5,530 nt of DNA from Reyranella sp. GTDB taxonomy: Bacteria; Pseudomonadota; Alphaproteobacteria; Reyranellales; Reyranellaceae. Below, in pieces: positions 5,163 through 5,530 of this stretch (position 1 is the first letter of the stretch; every line of letters starts with the position of its first letter). Under the pieces are notes generated by a model. That model had not been told where the DNA came from. It made no database searches and saw nothing but the letters and a program-made list of their open reading frames with translations. The stretch covers positions 1 to 5,530 of the forward strand of contig JADHLS010000429.1 in NCBI GenBank assembly GCA_016780605.1, given 5' to 3'. The position numbers and the translations under genes are program-made.

Positions 5163-5530
5163 CTACCGCGGCAGCGAGTAGCCGATCTTCTGTTCGATCT
5201 CGATGGTCTTCTTGACCGCCGGCCGCGCCATCACGCGCTGGTAGTGGGCTTCGATGTTGTCGTACCCGCCCTTCTGGGGCTCGAGCGCATCGCGGATGCG
5301 CCAGTAGAGGCGGAAGAGATGGATGTCGGCGATCGAATAGCGGTTGACCGCCCAGTCGTTCCTGCCCAGCCGCTGGTCGGCGATCTGCCAGACCTCGCGC
5401 GCCCGGTCCATGCCGGCGGTGCGCGCGGGATGGATGGCCGAGGCGACGAAGGACATCCACGACACGACCTGCGCCTCGGCCTCGGGGTCGTTCACCGGCA
5501 GCAGATTGGCGGCGGGATAGGTGCGCGCCA
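5163..5530 (-). CDS. Glutathione S-transferase, C-terminal domain (partial, 5' end outside window)
   Basis: The visible 121 residues end in a TAG stop at 5165-5163. They form the helical C-terminal domain of a GST, which binds the electrophilic substrate. Supporting motifs are YPAANLLP at the edge of the window, the VVSWMSFVASAIHPA helix, and the signature NDWAVNRYSIADIHLFRLYWR, whose SIADI holds the conserved N-capping box and aspartate. The tail MARPAVKKTIEIEQKIGY is typical. The thioredoxin-like domain that binds glutathione lies beyond 5530, so the class cannot be assigned. A GTG at 5495 is in frame, but the family similarity continues upstream of it, so it is not the start. The gene is separated from the regulator by 454 bp with a REP pair, so it is a separate transcription unit. 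Confidence 0.9.
   Translation of the reverse strand, partial: ARTYPAANLLPVNDPEAEAQVVSWMSFVASAIHPARTAGMDRAREVWQIADQRLGRNDWAVNRYSIADIHLFRLYWRIRDALEPQKGGYDNIEAHYQRVMARPAVKKTIEIEQKIGYSLPR

Overview
The window has high GC and dense coding, and every protein gene lies on the minus strand. Codon use, the NtaA-type monooxygenase, the OccR/NocR-like LysR regulator and a CCTCACCCTGAGGAGCC / TCTCGAAGGGTG palindromic repeat all suggest an alphaproteobacterium (Rhizobiales or Rhodospirillales type). This placement is an inference; the window holds no taxonomic marker gene.

Reading in the direction of transcription (high to low coordinates), the window opens with the C-terminal half of a glutathione S-transferase (5530-5163). 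A 454-bp non-coding stretch follows. It holds a nested inverted pair of REP-like palindromes (5132-5022), an AT-rich island with a good plus-strand promoter and a LysR-type box (about 4976-4899), and a possible 26-codon leader peptide with a strong Shine-Dalgarno (4798-4718). Next come a LysR-family regulator (4708-3758) and a 185-bp regulatory gap with an ATAA-N7-TTAT operator and a 10-bp-stem hairpin. Last is a tightly packed operon: flavin-dependent monooxygenase (3572-2184), periplasmic solute-binding protein (2187-1297), ABC permease (1300-455) and ABC ATPase (458 to beyond position 1). Each of the three junctions inside this operon is an ATGA stop/start overlap.

The simplest reading is one uptake-and-cleavage unit. 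The binding protein, permease and ATPase form a polar-amino-acid-type importer, and the cytoplasmic FMNH2-dependent monooxygenase oxidises the imported compound, probably breaking a C-S or C-N bond. The LysR protein would sense the substrate and switch on the operon. The gene order monooxygenase, binding protein, permease, ATPase matches yxeK-M-N-O of Bacillus subtilis, which salvages S-(2-succino)cysteine through an N-acetylated intermediate. The binding protein keeps the arginine that normally holds the ligand carboxylate, but has glycine where the family normally has the aspartate that holds the alpha-amino group. This hints at an N-blocked or non-amino-acid ligand. The exact substrate cannot be read from the sequence.
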